A stretch of DNA of 64,000 nt from Rhinopomastus cyanomelas (GCA_013400115.1 VXBP01000242.1:18276-82275); one strand, 5' to 3'. Numbered from the stretch's first letter, positions 22,401 through 33,908 are shown. A program made the numbers and translations. Notes: generated from the letters alone by a model not told the origin.

Positions 22401-24371
22401 AGCCATCAATAGTCCATTGCCCTCACACAAGAGGGGCAAGCATTTTAAAAGCATAATAGATCTTTAATAAAGTCCTAAAGACACCTCCTAGCAGGAACAT
22501 TCCTACAGAGCTGGAGCCTTGTGAAAGGTTCAGTAGAGTTTTCTCCCCATACAAGAACCTGACGTGAAGGGTGAGCTAAAGAAAACAAACTAAGAAAATA
22601 GTTTTAGGAATTACAAGGTGGTTTCACAGAGCTGGACACTCAGCAATTGCAAAAGGTCGATCAGCTATGAAATGGTTTGGTCAATCAGATAAAATGGTTA
22701 ACAGCACGCAGGAAGCACGGCATGAAAAATTCTCCCTCATCCTGATGACTCAGCGCTTTCATCCTGCTGCACCTGGATTTCTATTTTATACAGCAACGAC
22801 CACTTAACCCCAAACAGTGATGGAGTGACACCAGAGGAACGGCAGCCACTTGGGGTATTAACCAGGCAGGTGTTTGCACACACAACAGGACTGGACTTTG
22901 ATGTGAGCGCTGCCGTTGAGACTCCAAACACTGCTGCAGCCCACTAGGCAGACGTGGAGGCAGAGGCTCAGCTTGATACCAACAAGGCAATGGCATCAAT
23001 GCTCAGGAGAGAACAAGCCATCAAAGATGGAAACTGTAATTCACAGCCTGATCTTTTGAGGTCCACCTGAATGTGACTTGAGACTTAGCTGTGACCTTGG
23101 CTTGAAAAACGTCTTGCAAATGGAGCACAGACTGAAGTCAGCACGGTGAGCAGAGCCAGCAAACAACAGAAATACATCACAGAATCAAACAGTCACTTAA
23201 GGACTCAAAAATAGCAGCAAAGGTACAAAATCCTCAGAGAAAAGCAGAGGGTCAGATGAGGGATTATGTGTTGAGACCTAGGATTGGCCCACTCTAAGAG
23301 ACAATGGTGGGCAGCACCTTCCTGCTTCACTGATGACTGCCTGGCCAGCAGAGGCTCATCCCATACCTGCACTGGCTGGGGAGCACACTGGTGCTTCACC
23401 CACCAGCACGTTAATCCCTGCGACAGCTTAGCCAGTCCACAAGGTAACTGTCACATCTCCACGTGGTGAAAGATGCCCATTAAAAATGGCTGAAGAGCTG
23501 AGGTTCCTGGCCACAACATGCTCCGACAGGGCTTTCCCAACTCCACCACAGCTCACCACCTCCTACAGTTGGGCTTTGTCACAAGAGGGAAGTGAACCAG
23601 ACCAAAAACAGCTGCTAGACAATCTAGGGGGGAAGAGTGGTCAGTCAGGGTCTTGTCTGTTTGACCAGTTAGTCAACCAACACACAGAACAGGGAGGCAA
23701 ACCAACAGCAAAGGCCACTATGTAAAGGTCAGAAGGGTGGTCCCTTCTATCAAGTGTGACCACAGGAGCCTCTCTAGAGGTCACCAGTCTTTGATGCTGC
23801 TCCCACCAGTTCAAGCAGTAGTGAGCTACACTGGAATCACAGCCCAGCTTGTGAGCAGAAGCTTATAGCAACAGTTACCTTTCCTGCAAGGCTTTTATTG
23901 ACTTCTCCTTCAAACCCAAAGCTGCCTTCTGCCGAAGACATGCCGAGTTCTACAGCCAGAAACATCTAGAGGCTGTGAGCACTAAATACTCAAGACTACA
24001 AATCCACTTGCCATCTGCTTTGCTGTTCCTTCCACCAGAAGTGTACGTATTAATCACGTTTACACTTCAGCTGCAGGCTGCAATGCTCTGTGTCCACCAA
24101 ATTAAGAGCAGACAGCATGGCAGGGTGAGCGAGAAGATTTTCAGAACTGCTTCAGGGACTTGTGGGACCTACTCATCCAAACACAACTCATTTAGACAGG
24201 TAACAGGTTCACAAGAACTGATTACAGAGGTAAGACTGAACCATCCAGTTCCCATTAACTTTTCCAGGGCTTGGATCTCTGCCTGTCATTGAACATCCAC
24301 CCCAAACATCTAAGAGTTGGAGAGGACTGTAGTTTGGGGTTTTTTTTTCTTTAAGTGTCCCAGCTTCTTCA
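19403..24371. other. CR1-free stretch of almost 5 kb
   Basis: I recognise no CR1, LTR, tandem repeat or exon. About 20 chance frames of 60-144 codons occur, many mirrored between strands (for example 20604-21045 and 21122-21331). The longest, 21038-20604 on the minus strand, shows no domain. An AATAAA-type motif lies at 22465. The stretch may hold non-coding transcripts or regulatory sequence, but nothing here proves it. Confidence 0.4.
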
Positions 24372-24695
24372 GTATCTGAAGGGGCTACAAAAAGGCTGGG
24401 GAGGGACTATTTAGGATGTGAGGTAGCGACAGGACTGGGGGGAATGGAGCAAAGCTGGAGATGGGGAGATTTAGAGTGGATGTGAGGAGGAAGTTCTTCA
24501 CCGTGAGAGTGGTGAGAGCCTGGAATGGGTTGCCCAGGGAGGTGGTTGGGGCCCCATCCCTGGAGGTATTTAATGCCAGGTTGGATGGGGCTCTGGCCAG
24601 CCTGGTCTAGGGTGGGGTGTCCCTGCCCATGTTGGTGGGGTTGGAACTGGATGATCAGGTGGTCCCTTCCAACCCTGAGTGATTCTGATTCCGTA
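24372..24695 (+). mobile_element. CR1 type B, 5' part of a chimeric double-tailed copy
   Basis: Sense copy from ATCTGAAGGGGCTACAAAAA through GGAGGAAGTTCTTCACC, AATGGGTTGCCCAGGGAGG and TTGGATGGGGCTCTGG to CAACCCTGAGTGATTCTGA. It has its own complete 3' end and runs straight into a type A tail. Confidence 0.92.
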
Positions 24696-24787
24696 ACTTC
24701 TCCAGTGAAGTGATCCCGCTGTGGCAGGGGGATTGGACTAGATGATCTTTCAGGGTCCCTTCCAATCCCTAATGACTCTATGATTCT
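24696..24787 (+). mobile_element. CR1 type A tail fused to a type B tail
   Basis: After the type B terminus, the spacer CTTCTCCAGTGAAGTGATC leads into GCTGTGGCAGGGGGATTGG and the standard type A end AATGACTCTATGATTC. The same spacer and junction recur in reverse at 47071-47200 and 50281-50458. Confidence 0.9.
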
Positions 24788-25785
24788 TTACTTCCCAGAA
24801 AATGCCGGTATTTCTTCCCTCAAGTCTCCAAACTGCACTTAAACATGTTTAGATGAGTAGCTCTAAGCTTACATAACCAAGTCTGCAAGCCAAAGGGTCC
24901 TTGGGAGCATCTCTTTCCTCCTCCATAAGTTGCTCTCATTACAAGGTAACAAACACTGAGCTTAACAAAACCTGTTATGCAAGTGTCTGAAGTAAACACC
25001 TGAAATTACTCCAATGTTACCACGCAACTCTAACGGGGTTATGATGTTCTGAACAGCCACTGTCATTTCTCATTGCCATCCCACAGTTCAAACACCTCAC
25101 AGTACCATTCTTGAAAGCCCTGTCTCTCCAATCACTTGAGCACATGGAAAGCATCTCACTGCAGCCTGAGGTGGCCTTTGGGTCCCACCAACGTGAGGAG
25201 TAACAGCAGGATCCGCAGGCACCTGCACAAGGCAGATACTGTGGACGCACAGTAGCCCTGGGAAACCACAACAAAGAGAATGTTGAACAAAAGGTTAAAA
25301 GACTATTATTTTTAAAGTCAGTGACATTTTACTTTAGCTTCACATACAGAGAAAGTATCTGAAATCACTACAAACTAAGTTACTCCGGCTTTTTGTTCCG
25401 CTTGGTCACACACACGCCGTGTGCGAGTATCTGCTTGAAGTAGTCCTGCCCATCCTAAAAGCCACTTTTATTTTAAGGTTGTGCAGAATCTGCCTACATG
25501 TACAGCATGTGTGTGATGGAGTTTGCTGAAAAATAATAATATAGTAGCCACAAATCACTTCTAAACACGGGGCAGGTGGTTGGGCTGTTTTGGCAGCTCA
25601 CGGAGTCCAGAGCTGGTCCCGGACACAGCAGGTGAGAGCGAGGCTGCAGGGAATGACCCTGCAGCAACAGGAAGAGTAGTGGCCACTATTTCTTTGTACA
25701 AATGCCAAATGGAAAACCTTCTCATCCCTTTTTTCTCTAAAGACTATGCATGTGTCAGAAGCTGCTAGAAGAGTCACTGCTGAAA
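24788..25785. other. Unique non-coding sequence
   Basis: No repeat or exon was recognised. Confidence 0.35.
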
Positions 25786-26330
25786 ATCACAGAACGGCTT
25801 TTCTTGGAATAGACCTTCAGAGATCTCCTACTCCAACCCTCGTGCCACAGGCAGGGACAGCTTTTCCTAGATCAGGCTGCTGAAAGCTGACCCTGAACAC
25901 TTCCTGGGAAGGGGCACCTGCATCATCAGAGCAGCCTGTTCCAGCATCTCATCATCCTTATAAAAAACATCTTCCTTATGTTCAATCAAAATCCACCCTC
26001 TCCATTTAAAACCACTGCCCCTTGTGATCATAGCTCTTGGTAAAAATACCCCTTTAAGTTCTGAAAGGCCACCAAATAAGGTCTCCCTGAAGCCTTCTCT
26101 TCAGCAAGATGAAGAACATCAACTCTCAGTCTCTAAGTCTCTCTCCACAGGAGAGCTTCTCCATCCCTCTGATCATTTCAGTGGCCTCCTCAAGCCTCAC
26201 TCCAACAAGTCTACAGCATCCCGACAACCCCAAAACTAGACCCAGCACTGCAGGCAGGACCCTCACAGGAGCAGAGGCAGATTTGCCTCCCTTGACTTGC
26301 TGGTCACACTTTTTTTATGCAGCTGCCAGC
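25786..26330 (-). mobile_element. CR1 type B, about 545 bp
   Basis: AATCACAGAACGGCTTTTC, TTGGAATAGACCTTCAGAG, GAACACTTCCTGGGAAGG, AAACCACTGCCCCTTG and CAGTGGCCTCCTCAAG occur in CR1 order, followed by a 'GACTTGCTGGTCACAC' RT-proximal block. This is one of the most diverged copies. Confidence 0.85.
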
Positions 26331-26819
26331 TCCCAAATCACTTCAGCTGACACAATATAAATACTGGAAAATAACTCACTATAGGGATGAAGCTCTGGAT
26401 TTTTACTTACCTGGAGCTAATCCACACAAACCCCGGCTGAGGGGATACCGAGCGCTGACCTTGCCTACGCACAATGATACCAAAACCACATCCACGTTCT
26501 CTCCACTGTGGTATTTCATCATCACAGCTACAACAGAGAGACTAAGCTACAAGCAAGTTGAAACTTAGCTACAGCCTAGATAAAACCCAAACGCTCTGGC
26601 TACCGCGGAGCAGCGCTCACACATCAGCAAGGTTGTCTCTCCAACACCTCCATTAGAGGCCAGCAGGAGCCTGGGAGGGGACACAGCCAGGACACTTGAC
26701 CTACACTGACCAAAGGGATACTCCATAGCACAGGACACTGATCAACTCTCAAGTTAAGAAAGGAGGAGGAGAGTGGGGTGGGGCACTTGTTATTGAGGGG
26801 TCAGTCTTCCCACATGTTA
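26331..26819. other. Unique non-coding spacer
   Basis: A purine-rich run (AAGGAGGAGGAGAGTGGGG) lies near 26760-26780. No other feature was recognised. Confidence 0.35.
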
Positions 26820-26912
26820 AATCATAGAATCATTAGGGATTGGAAGGGACCTCAAAAGATCATCCAGTGCCCTCCAGCAGAGCAGGATCACCCAGACCAA
26901 GTTGCACAGGAT
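26820..26912 (-). mobile_element. CR1 type A tail, about 93 bp
   Basis: AATCATAGAATCATTAGGG through CCCAGACCAAGTTGCACAGG. The 3' end is complete. Confidence 0.94.
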
Positions 26913-27714
26913 AACTGAGGTCCTGCTTCACACTGTGTGGCTGAGCATCACCTAGGGGTGCAAAACACAGAACAACATTATTGTTTTCATGCTTCTCCTG
27001 TGCTTTGCTTCTGCACACAGCCCTTGTTTTTTTCATTACATTGTCCTGACCCCAAGCCAGGAGGGGTTTTATGCTATTGTCTCCCCTCCTTGTCCTGCTG
27101 AGGAGGAGTGAGGGAGCAGCAGGGTGGGCATCAGGCAGTCACCCAAGGGCAACCCATCACCCTTGCAAAGTGCAAATGTAGGTCTCAAGCAAAACTTAAT
27201 TGCTTGATTTTGCTCTTTTCATAGTCTTTTGACATTAATTAAGCACAGAAACCTGCCTTAAGAGCTGAATGTTTTGTTCTTCTGTTTTGCTGTCCGTGGT
27301 CTTCTAAATACAGAAGTTAAATACCAGATTTAAAAAAGAACATCTTTTATTTCCTACTTTATTTATGTCAGAGCTTATTCACACAGTAATTGCATGGGTT
27401 GCAAAGAGCTACAGACTTTAAAAGCCCCTTCACAGCTGTAGAGTGGCGATGTATGAATGTACGAGTTGAAATGCAAAGATCCCAGTTAAATAGTTATTTG
27501 CAGTAAATAAAGGAGGAACAGCAGACCATGACATGTACAGTCCTTCAGTTCCATTACCTGGACAGAGACACTGCATTCACAGACTCAGCTCTGCAGCTCA
27601 AGTGCTGGTCCCAACTGACTTTCACAGCTACATCTATTAATCACAGATGATGAAGAAACTTCCTAGCAACAGTTGAAACAACTGAATTACAAAGGTGTCT
27701 GAATTCAAAGAGAA
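26913..27714. other. AT-rich unique sequence with a perfect short hairpin
   Basis: TCAAGCAA at 27185-27192 and TTGCTTGA at 27200-27207 form an 8-bp perfect inverted repeat with a 7-base loop. Nearby TTAATTAAG-type motifs are present. No repeat family or exon was recognised. Confidence 0.35.
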
Positions 27715-27812
27715 CACATGTTCCTGTGCAGCTTGGTTCAGGTGGTCCTGACAGCAAGGGGATTGGACTAGATGATCTTTTGAGGTCCCTTCCAATCTCT
27801 AATGTGCAGTGA
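27715..27812 (+). mobile_element. CR1 type A tail, about 98 bp
   Basis: CATGTTCCTGTGCAGCTTGG through GGGGATTGGACTAGATGATC to CTCTAATGTGCAGTGATA. The terminal octamer is degenerate. Confidence 0.92.
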
Positions 27813-28767
27813 TAAAAAAGAGAGATACTTCCAGGGTCACAGAAAGTATTCGCTCCACTGCTTCAAAGAACCTTAATCGTCTTGTGACCTGGTGCACACC
27901 ATCAACACAACAGTAACCACTATCTTGAGCTGACAGATAAGAACATATATTTGTAAGGACAATGAGGCTTAAAAGTTGATTGGGTTTGTGTTTTCCCTAT
28001 GAGAAAACAAACTCCAGAACACAACCATCTTCTCTTGTTCTTTATTCTTTGCCCTCAGTTCAGAGCCGCTCCCACCAGCAGGTGTGAAGGAGCAAACAGA
28101 CCCCACCACATGCCAGGCTTCCTTGGTCGTATGAAAGTACAACAAAGGGAACATGCTGGTCCAGCAAGTGCTTTAAAGCTTACATTGTTAGCCAAGTATG
28201 GCATAAGGTTCATTAAAGGAAGTTGCCACATCAGTGTAACGACAGGATACGGACACGGCTTCATAGAGAATCTTCTTGCAGCCCTCCTCACACCAACATT
28301 CTTACTACTCTTCACACCCCTCTCTGTTGTGCCACAGGACTACATCTTCCATGTTTTATATTCATAAAAGACTTGGATCTGAACAGGTGGAGGGCAGTTT
28401 TGATCAGACAGTAAATATGATAGGTCAAAGCAGATGCAGACACACGTTCACATCATCCTACTAAGTCTGATAAACCACCTCATTAGGCTCCTTACTGACC
28501 CCAAGTTTCTGCTGCTATGAGTCCAGTTAGCAACCTGCAACAGAGCACAGAGAACTTGATTTTCAATTTTAAAACAAGCTATTTTCAGGAGAGAAAGAAA
28601 TGGGGGCAATGAAGTGGGAAAATGTGACTTGCTGCAGGTAATAATAGCCCATAACAAGGGAGAACTTCAATGCCTTCACTGTTCTGACCACTTCTAGGAC
28701 AGAGGTTCATATGGGGATACACTTCAGTCCAAACTCTTTTCCCTCTCAAAGCTTTATCCATGTTCCT
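27813..28767. other. Unique non-coding sequence
   Basis: The 122-codon plus frame 27999-28367 and its minus shadow have no domain. No repeat was recognised. Confidence 0.35.
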
Positions 28768-28902
28768 CTGCACTGAACTGATGCCCCAACTATCCTGCAC
28801 TGAACTGATGCCCCAACAATTCTGCTCTGAACTGATGCCCCAACTATCCTGCACTGAACTGATGCTCCAACAATTCTGCTCTGAACTGATGCCCCAACTA
28901 CA
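28768..28902. repeat. 27-bp minisatellite, five units, dimeric order
   Basis: Units of the form CTGCACTGAACTGATGCCCC plus AACTATC start at 28768, 28795, 28822, 28849 and 28876. ACTATC and ACAATT variants alternate, as do CACT and CTCT variants, so the higher-order unit is 54 bp. Because 27 is a multiple of three, both strands show 9-residue peptide repeats in the short frames crossing it. These are a by-product, not evidence of coding. Confidence 0.92.
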
Positions 28903-29346
28903 GGCACTACCAAAGATTTACCATGAGCCCACGCAGACCTTCCACAGCTACTACATAAGCACAGATCAGGGCAGAAATTCTGTTTGTCTGTGTGCAAAAA
29001 CAGCTTCCAAACTTCTACTTCTACAGGGGAAGCAGTAAACAATCTTTTGCTGTAGTTTCCTGACACCAGAAAGAGAGCTGCTGTTCAAGAGACAACTTTA
29101 TCGAGATGTAAGGACTAGATGACTTCAAAGCAGGAGAGAACAATTGTCCTAGTGAGGATGTGTGTTGGTAAATCCAGTTCTGTGTTAACCAGCACACGCT
29201 TGAAAAGGCAATTTTGCAGTATGCAGGGCAGCAGCAACTGTGCTCTCAAGAGAGCCAGTGACATCCCCACCAGAGAGGGCAGGTAGCGGCTTCCTTGATG
29301 TAGTGAGTCAGGAAGCAGAACTTCTAAGCACTGATGTAAGGCAGCA
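28903..29346. other. Unique non-coding spacer
   Basis: No repeat or exon was recognised. Confidence 0.35.
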
Positions 29347-29502
29347 AACCCTGACACAGCAGCATCACCTAGACCAAGTCACACAGGAACACTTCCAGGT
29401 GGGTTTGAAACGTCTCCAGAGAAAGAGACTCTGCAAGCCCCCCGGACAGTCCCTTCCAGGGCTGTGCCACCCTCACTGTGAAGAAATTCCTTCTCATATT
29501 TA
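29347..29502 (-). mobile_element. CR1 type A lacking its 3' end
   Basis: The copy starts inside the element at ACCCTGACACAGCAGCATC and continues through ACCAAGTCACACAGGAAC to GAAATTCCTTCTCATATT. The last 60 bases or so of a normal copy are absent, which is unusual because CR1 normally loses its 5' side. Confidence 0.88.
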
Positions 29503-30956
29503 TCTGATATTTGCCTGGAACGAGGTAGCTCGGGGTTTCTTCTGGAGCTGTTGCTTTAGTACTCTCAGAGCTGGACCCACTAATGCTTGCCCACTCCACT
29601 AGTTTTCTGGGGAGACTATTGCCCTTTTATATAAAAGATGTTAAAAAATTAACTCAGGGAACCCAGCTTGCAGGATTCCAGGGTTCTCCAGCAGGTTTCA
29701 CTCTGGGGGGGGAACCCTTCGCTTCGAAAAGAGCTCCACTGCAAAATTCATTGAGAGCTTTTCAATTCATCAGAAAGGGCATCACTTTGCACGACTGTGA
29801 GGCAAACTCACAACTCCGTTTCCATGGATTTAGTTCGGATTTCCTAGGCCATTGCTGGCTAACACTCAATTTGCATGTCAGGGACATCAGATTATCATGA
29901 GAAAGGCGGCAGGTTACAGCTGGCAGCAAGTGGGAGCCTGAATGATTTCGTTCGGAGATGCTCATCAGGTATTTAAGCTACAAGACACTTTCCATTATAC
30001 TAATTCCTCTCTCGTACATTTAGCAACATGATTTTCTAACACAATACCTGAATAATAGAAGTCATTTTTATCACACACTCCCTCCCACGGATGGCAGGCA
30101 AGCTTGGCTCCTCTTTACACCCAGATCTATTATGCCTGTTTCAGAACTTCAAGGCTTCCTTACACTGATACTGATGTCACCAGTGTCTGGGGAAGGGGAA
30201 TAATTTGGGGAGTAGGAGGAAAGAAAAGAAAACCTACTAAGGAAAACTCAAAACATCTTCCCCTAGGGATGTATTTGTTTGCATTGTATCCCTGCTGGGC
30301 TGTGTTCCCTAGAGCTACTCTCATACAGGTATCAACGCCAGGAGCAGAGGAAGGTGGTGTCAAAGTGCCTTCAAGAGCTCTCACACTGCTATCTTCATTT
30401 TCAGTCCCAAAGGCCAAATTCAGAAACATCACAGGAGCTAGAACTGCACATGATACATTTCTTCACATCCCATTCAAGCAGCTTCATCTGCAAGTTTAAA
30501 TGTTTTTAGCTTTCCACAACACTAACCGCTCGGGAGCTTTGCTGGGTGTTGCTGGAGTGCAAAGCCTCCCCCTGTGCTTCCCCGAGACATCCAGCCCTGC
30601 TTGCTCCAGCACACCAGTGGTTCACCCTGCTCATCCCTCTAGGAAGGGTCCCCAGAGCATCCCTCCTTCCCAGCTCCTGCATTTTGCTGGTTTTCCACTG
30701 TGCCAAAAGCCCTGTTGGCTACTGCCCTCTTCCAAGCCTCTTTCACTCTTGTCTTCACACTTTTCTCCTCTTGGGAAAGAAATCAGCGGGGTGCCAAAAG
30801 CAGGGCTCTAAGGGGAGGCTTTTCTCAGCCACTTTGTTTCATCTCACCCCCTTATTCCCTCATTGGAAGGGACCAGCCTCTGAGCTGCACCAGTTCAAAT
30901 GCTTTTGGTGGGAAGGACAGGAGAAAGACAGGAAAAATATCCCCTACTTCTTCCCA
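29503..30956. other. CR1-free 1.45-kb stretch, candidate regulatory sequence
   Basis: I recognise no repeat. ATTTGCAT, a POU octamer, lies at 29869-29876 within a low-repeat block at 29780-29960. Frames at 30546-31055 extend into the next CR1 and have no domain of their own. Confidence 0.35.
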
Positions 30957-31171
30957 AATAAATCTGAGAGGGAACTTCTTCCCAGTGAGGGTGACAGACC
31001 TCTGGAAGGGGCTGCCCAGGGGGGCTGTGGAGTCTCCTTCTCTGGAGACGTTTAAAACCCACCCGGATGTGTTCCTGCACAGCTTAGTCTAGGCAGTCCT
31101 GCTGTAGCAGGGGGATTGGACTGGATGATCTTTCGAGGCCCCTTCCAACCCCTAATGTTCTGTGACTCTGT
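30957..31171 (+). mobile_element. CR1 type A, about 215 bp
   Basis: Sense copy from AATCTGAGAGGGAACTTC through GGAAGGGGCTGCCCAGG to CCCCTAATGTTCTGTGACTC. The ORF2 C-terminus reads into upstream unique sequence in a 130-codon frame. Confidence 0.94.
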
Positions 31172-31454
31172 CAACTTGCATTGCAGACCATTCAACAAGT
31201 ACTTTTTTTAAGAGAACCACACAAAACCAGCTGCCACTGGTCACACTGCTGCCCAGTGGGGCGGTGACACCATGTGCTGTCACACACATCCATCCATGGG
31301 GGTGATGGGCACAAACACAGAGAAAACACCTCCTGGCAGCTAGCACTCGAGTTTTGCTCTAGGGTGGTAGTCAAGAAGAAGGCCTCTGGAGATCCAGAGC
31401 ATTCAAATCTCACCTTTGGGTAGCTCTCTGCTCTCTGCTCAACGATAAAACCTA

Positions 31455-31512
31455 CTGGCAGAGAAACGCTAGATAACCTCTGGAGGTCCCTTCCATCCCA
31501 GGTGATTCTGGG
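31455..31512 (+). mobile_element. Possible CR1 tail fragment
   Basis: CTAGATAACCTCTGGAGG, then TCCCTTCCATCCCAGGTG and ATTCTGGGA resemble an old CR1 3' end. Confidence 0.6.
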
Positions 31513-31562
31513 ACTTCTGGAGATCATCTAGGGCAATCCCCTGTCAGAACAGGTTCTCCCAG
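31513..31562 (-). mobile_element. Possible CR1 fragment facing the previous one
   Basis: CTGGAGATCATCTAGGGC, then AATCCCCTGTCAGAACAGG resembles the reverse of a CR1 3' region. It abuts the plus fragment tail to tail. Confidence 0.55.
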
Positions 31563-32420
31563 AGCAGATCAGTTAACTCTTTAATATCCACTACTTCCCA
31601 CAGCTGAAGACCTTTTATTTTTGGCAATTCCCTCTCATGTCATCAGTTCTCATGTTTGAGACATTCACAGCAATATGGAAACAGCTCCACAGCCTGAGGA
31701 TCTTAGCAGGAGCCTCAACCACTGTCAGCAAGAGTCAGCCTGGATAAAATCTTGAAAAATAAGCTGCAAAAGCTAAAAATAAAAAATATAATAAATTAAA
31801 AGGAACCACTTGTGTTTGAAACTCATATCTAACCCAGCTTTGCTGGTTTGGGTGCTGGTTTCTACCTGTTGACTGCCTGAAGTTGACGACCAGTGGTGGC
31901 AGCAGGAAGCACCACCATGACCACTGAAGATGGTCCTAAAATTGCCAGTTTGCAAAACACTAGGCAAAGATCACATGCTGCTTTGATCAGTGAATAACTG
32001 CAAAAGAGCCTACACTTGAGCTTCCCCAGTCAGGTCTGCTGACAAACTGGGAGATGGAGTCACGCAGGTGTAACCGACACCTCAGACTCTTTTGCTAGTT
32101 CTCCAGGTAACACCAAAGGGACTTTCTTCCCTCTCGTTGCAAATATAACTGTGTTCATTTAAGAACTGCTACCAACAGAGCTCTCTTCATTAATGATGTG
32201 GGAAGTTGTTTTGGTTTTTAGCATATTTTTAGTTGACAGCTAATCTAACAACATGTTTTAAGAACAGACCAAATCAAGACATTAGCTAGAGTTAAAAAAC
32301 AACACCAGCAGCTCCATGTAACTCAACTGCATTTGCATTAGTCCTTCATGCAGAGCTATTTCATGTGCATCTGCTCCTTAAACTTGCTAGTGCTCCCCCT
32401 CAGTGGTGCAACCTGGCTGC
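31563..32420. other. Unique non-coding sequence
   Basis: No repeat or exon was recognised. Confidence 0.35.
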
Positions 32421-33031
32421 AGTCACAGAACATGAGGGATTGGAAGGGACCTCAAAAGATCATCTAGTCCAATCATCCTGCCACAGCAGGATCACCTAGA
32501 CCAAGTCGCAAGGCAACATATCCAAGCAGGTTTTAGACATCTCCAAAGAAGGAGAATCCACAACACCCCTGGGCAGCCCCTTCCAGGGCTCTGTCACCCT
32601 CACTGGGAAGAAACTCCTTCTAATATTTATGTGGAACCTCCTGTGTTCCAGCTCACACCCACTGCCCCTTGTCCCATCATTAGATGACGCTGAGCAGAGC
32701 CTGGATCCGTCCTACTGACACCCACTCTTCACATACTTATAAACGTTAACAAGGTCACCTCTCAGTCTCCTCCAATCTAAAGATACCCAGCTCCCTCAGC
32801 CTTTCCTCATAAAAGACTTGTTTCACTCCATCATCTTTGTAGCTCTGCACTGGACTCTCTCCAGCACTTCTGTGTCCTTCTTGAACTGAGGGAGCCAGAA
32901 CAGGAAACAATACCCCACATGTGGTCTCACTGGGGCACAGTAGAGGAGTAGGAGACCCTCTCTCAATCTGCTAACTACCTCCCTTCTGATACACCCCAGG
33001 ATGCCATCAGCCTTCCTGGCCACAATGGCAA
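32421..33031 (-). mobile_element. CR1 type A, about 610 bp
   Basis: AGTCACAGAACATGAGGG through the ORF2 C-terminal coding region to ATGCCATCAGCCTTCCTGG. It is among the longest type A copies here and reaches the RT-thumb coding part. The frame is broken; about 70 codons survive at 33035-32823. Confidence 0.95.
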
Positions 33032-33495
33032 TCAAGTGTGCAGCAATTCAAAGTCACATGAAATTCTTGCAAAAGAACAAACAGGTAGAACCAGTGCTTT
33101 GTAAACCAAACTGCTTGTCCACGACACCAGACAGTTTACCTTTGGACTCATCTTCCTTCACGTGGTGAAGGAGCCATCACAGCTCTACCACCTGGAGTTC
33201 TCCACGAGCTTACAGTGTGATACTCTCTGCACTGCTTCGACTGATGCCCAGACTTTCCAAGCTGTGAACTCCCCCGGAGCATCACAAGTTGGGATAACTC
33301 TGAAGTTCACGTTTTCCCCGTCTCCTGAAAGCCCAGGGTGACATAAAAAGGCAGTTCTACTGGGAACAGATTGCTCTCTTCACTGTCAGCTTCAACAAAG
33401 CAAGTCTGTTCTTCGTGCAGCATATGCAGTCTCACAAGCTACAACATCAAACCAGGGTAAACTTCAAACAAACACAGATCACAGGGCAGGATGAC
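33032..33495. other. Unique spacer before the 5S-like element
   Basis: No repeat or exon was recognised. The first, shortened minisatellite unit starts near 33496. Confidence 0.35.
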
Positions 33496-33908
33496 AAATG
33501 CCCACTGCTGAGTGAAGAGACACAGAGATGGAGTGTTGGATTAGCTAAGCTGGGTTGGAAATGCCCACTGGTGAGGAGTGGGTGAAGAGACACAGAGATG
33601 GAGTGTTGGATTAGCTAAGCTGGGTTGGAAATGCCCACTGGTGAGGAGTGGGTGAAGAGACACAGAGATGGAGTGTTGGATTAGCTAAACAGGGTTGGAA
33701 ATGTCCGCTGCTGAGGAGCGGGTGAAGAGACACAGAGATGGAGTGTTGGATTAGCTAAGCTGGGTTGGAGATGCCCACTGCTGAGGAGTGGGTGAAGAGA
33801 CACAGAGATGGAGTGTTGGATTAGCTAAACAGGGTTGGAAATGTCCACTGCTGAGGAGTGGGTGAAGAGAGACAGAGATGGAGTGTTGGATTAGCTAAAC
33901 TGGGTTGG
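33496..33908 (+). repeat. 70-bp minisatellite, six units, built from the 5' part of a 5S-like SINE
   Basis: GAGTGTTGGATTAGCTAA recurs at 33531, 33601, 33671, 33741, 33811 and 33881, exactly 70 bp apart. The first unit lacks about 7 bp (CTGCTGAGTGAAG instead of CTGCTGAGGAGTGGGTGAAG). Each unit ends with AGCTAAGCTGGGTTGG or AGCTAAACAGGGTTGG. This matches the box A segment of 5S rRNA genes (AGCTAAGCAGGGT). The last three full units alternate two variants, implying a 140-bp higher-order period. Confidence 0.95.
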
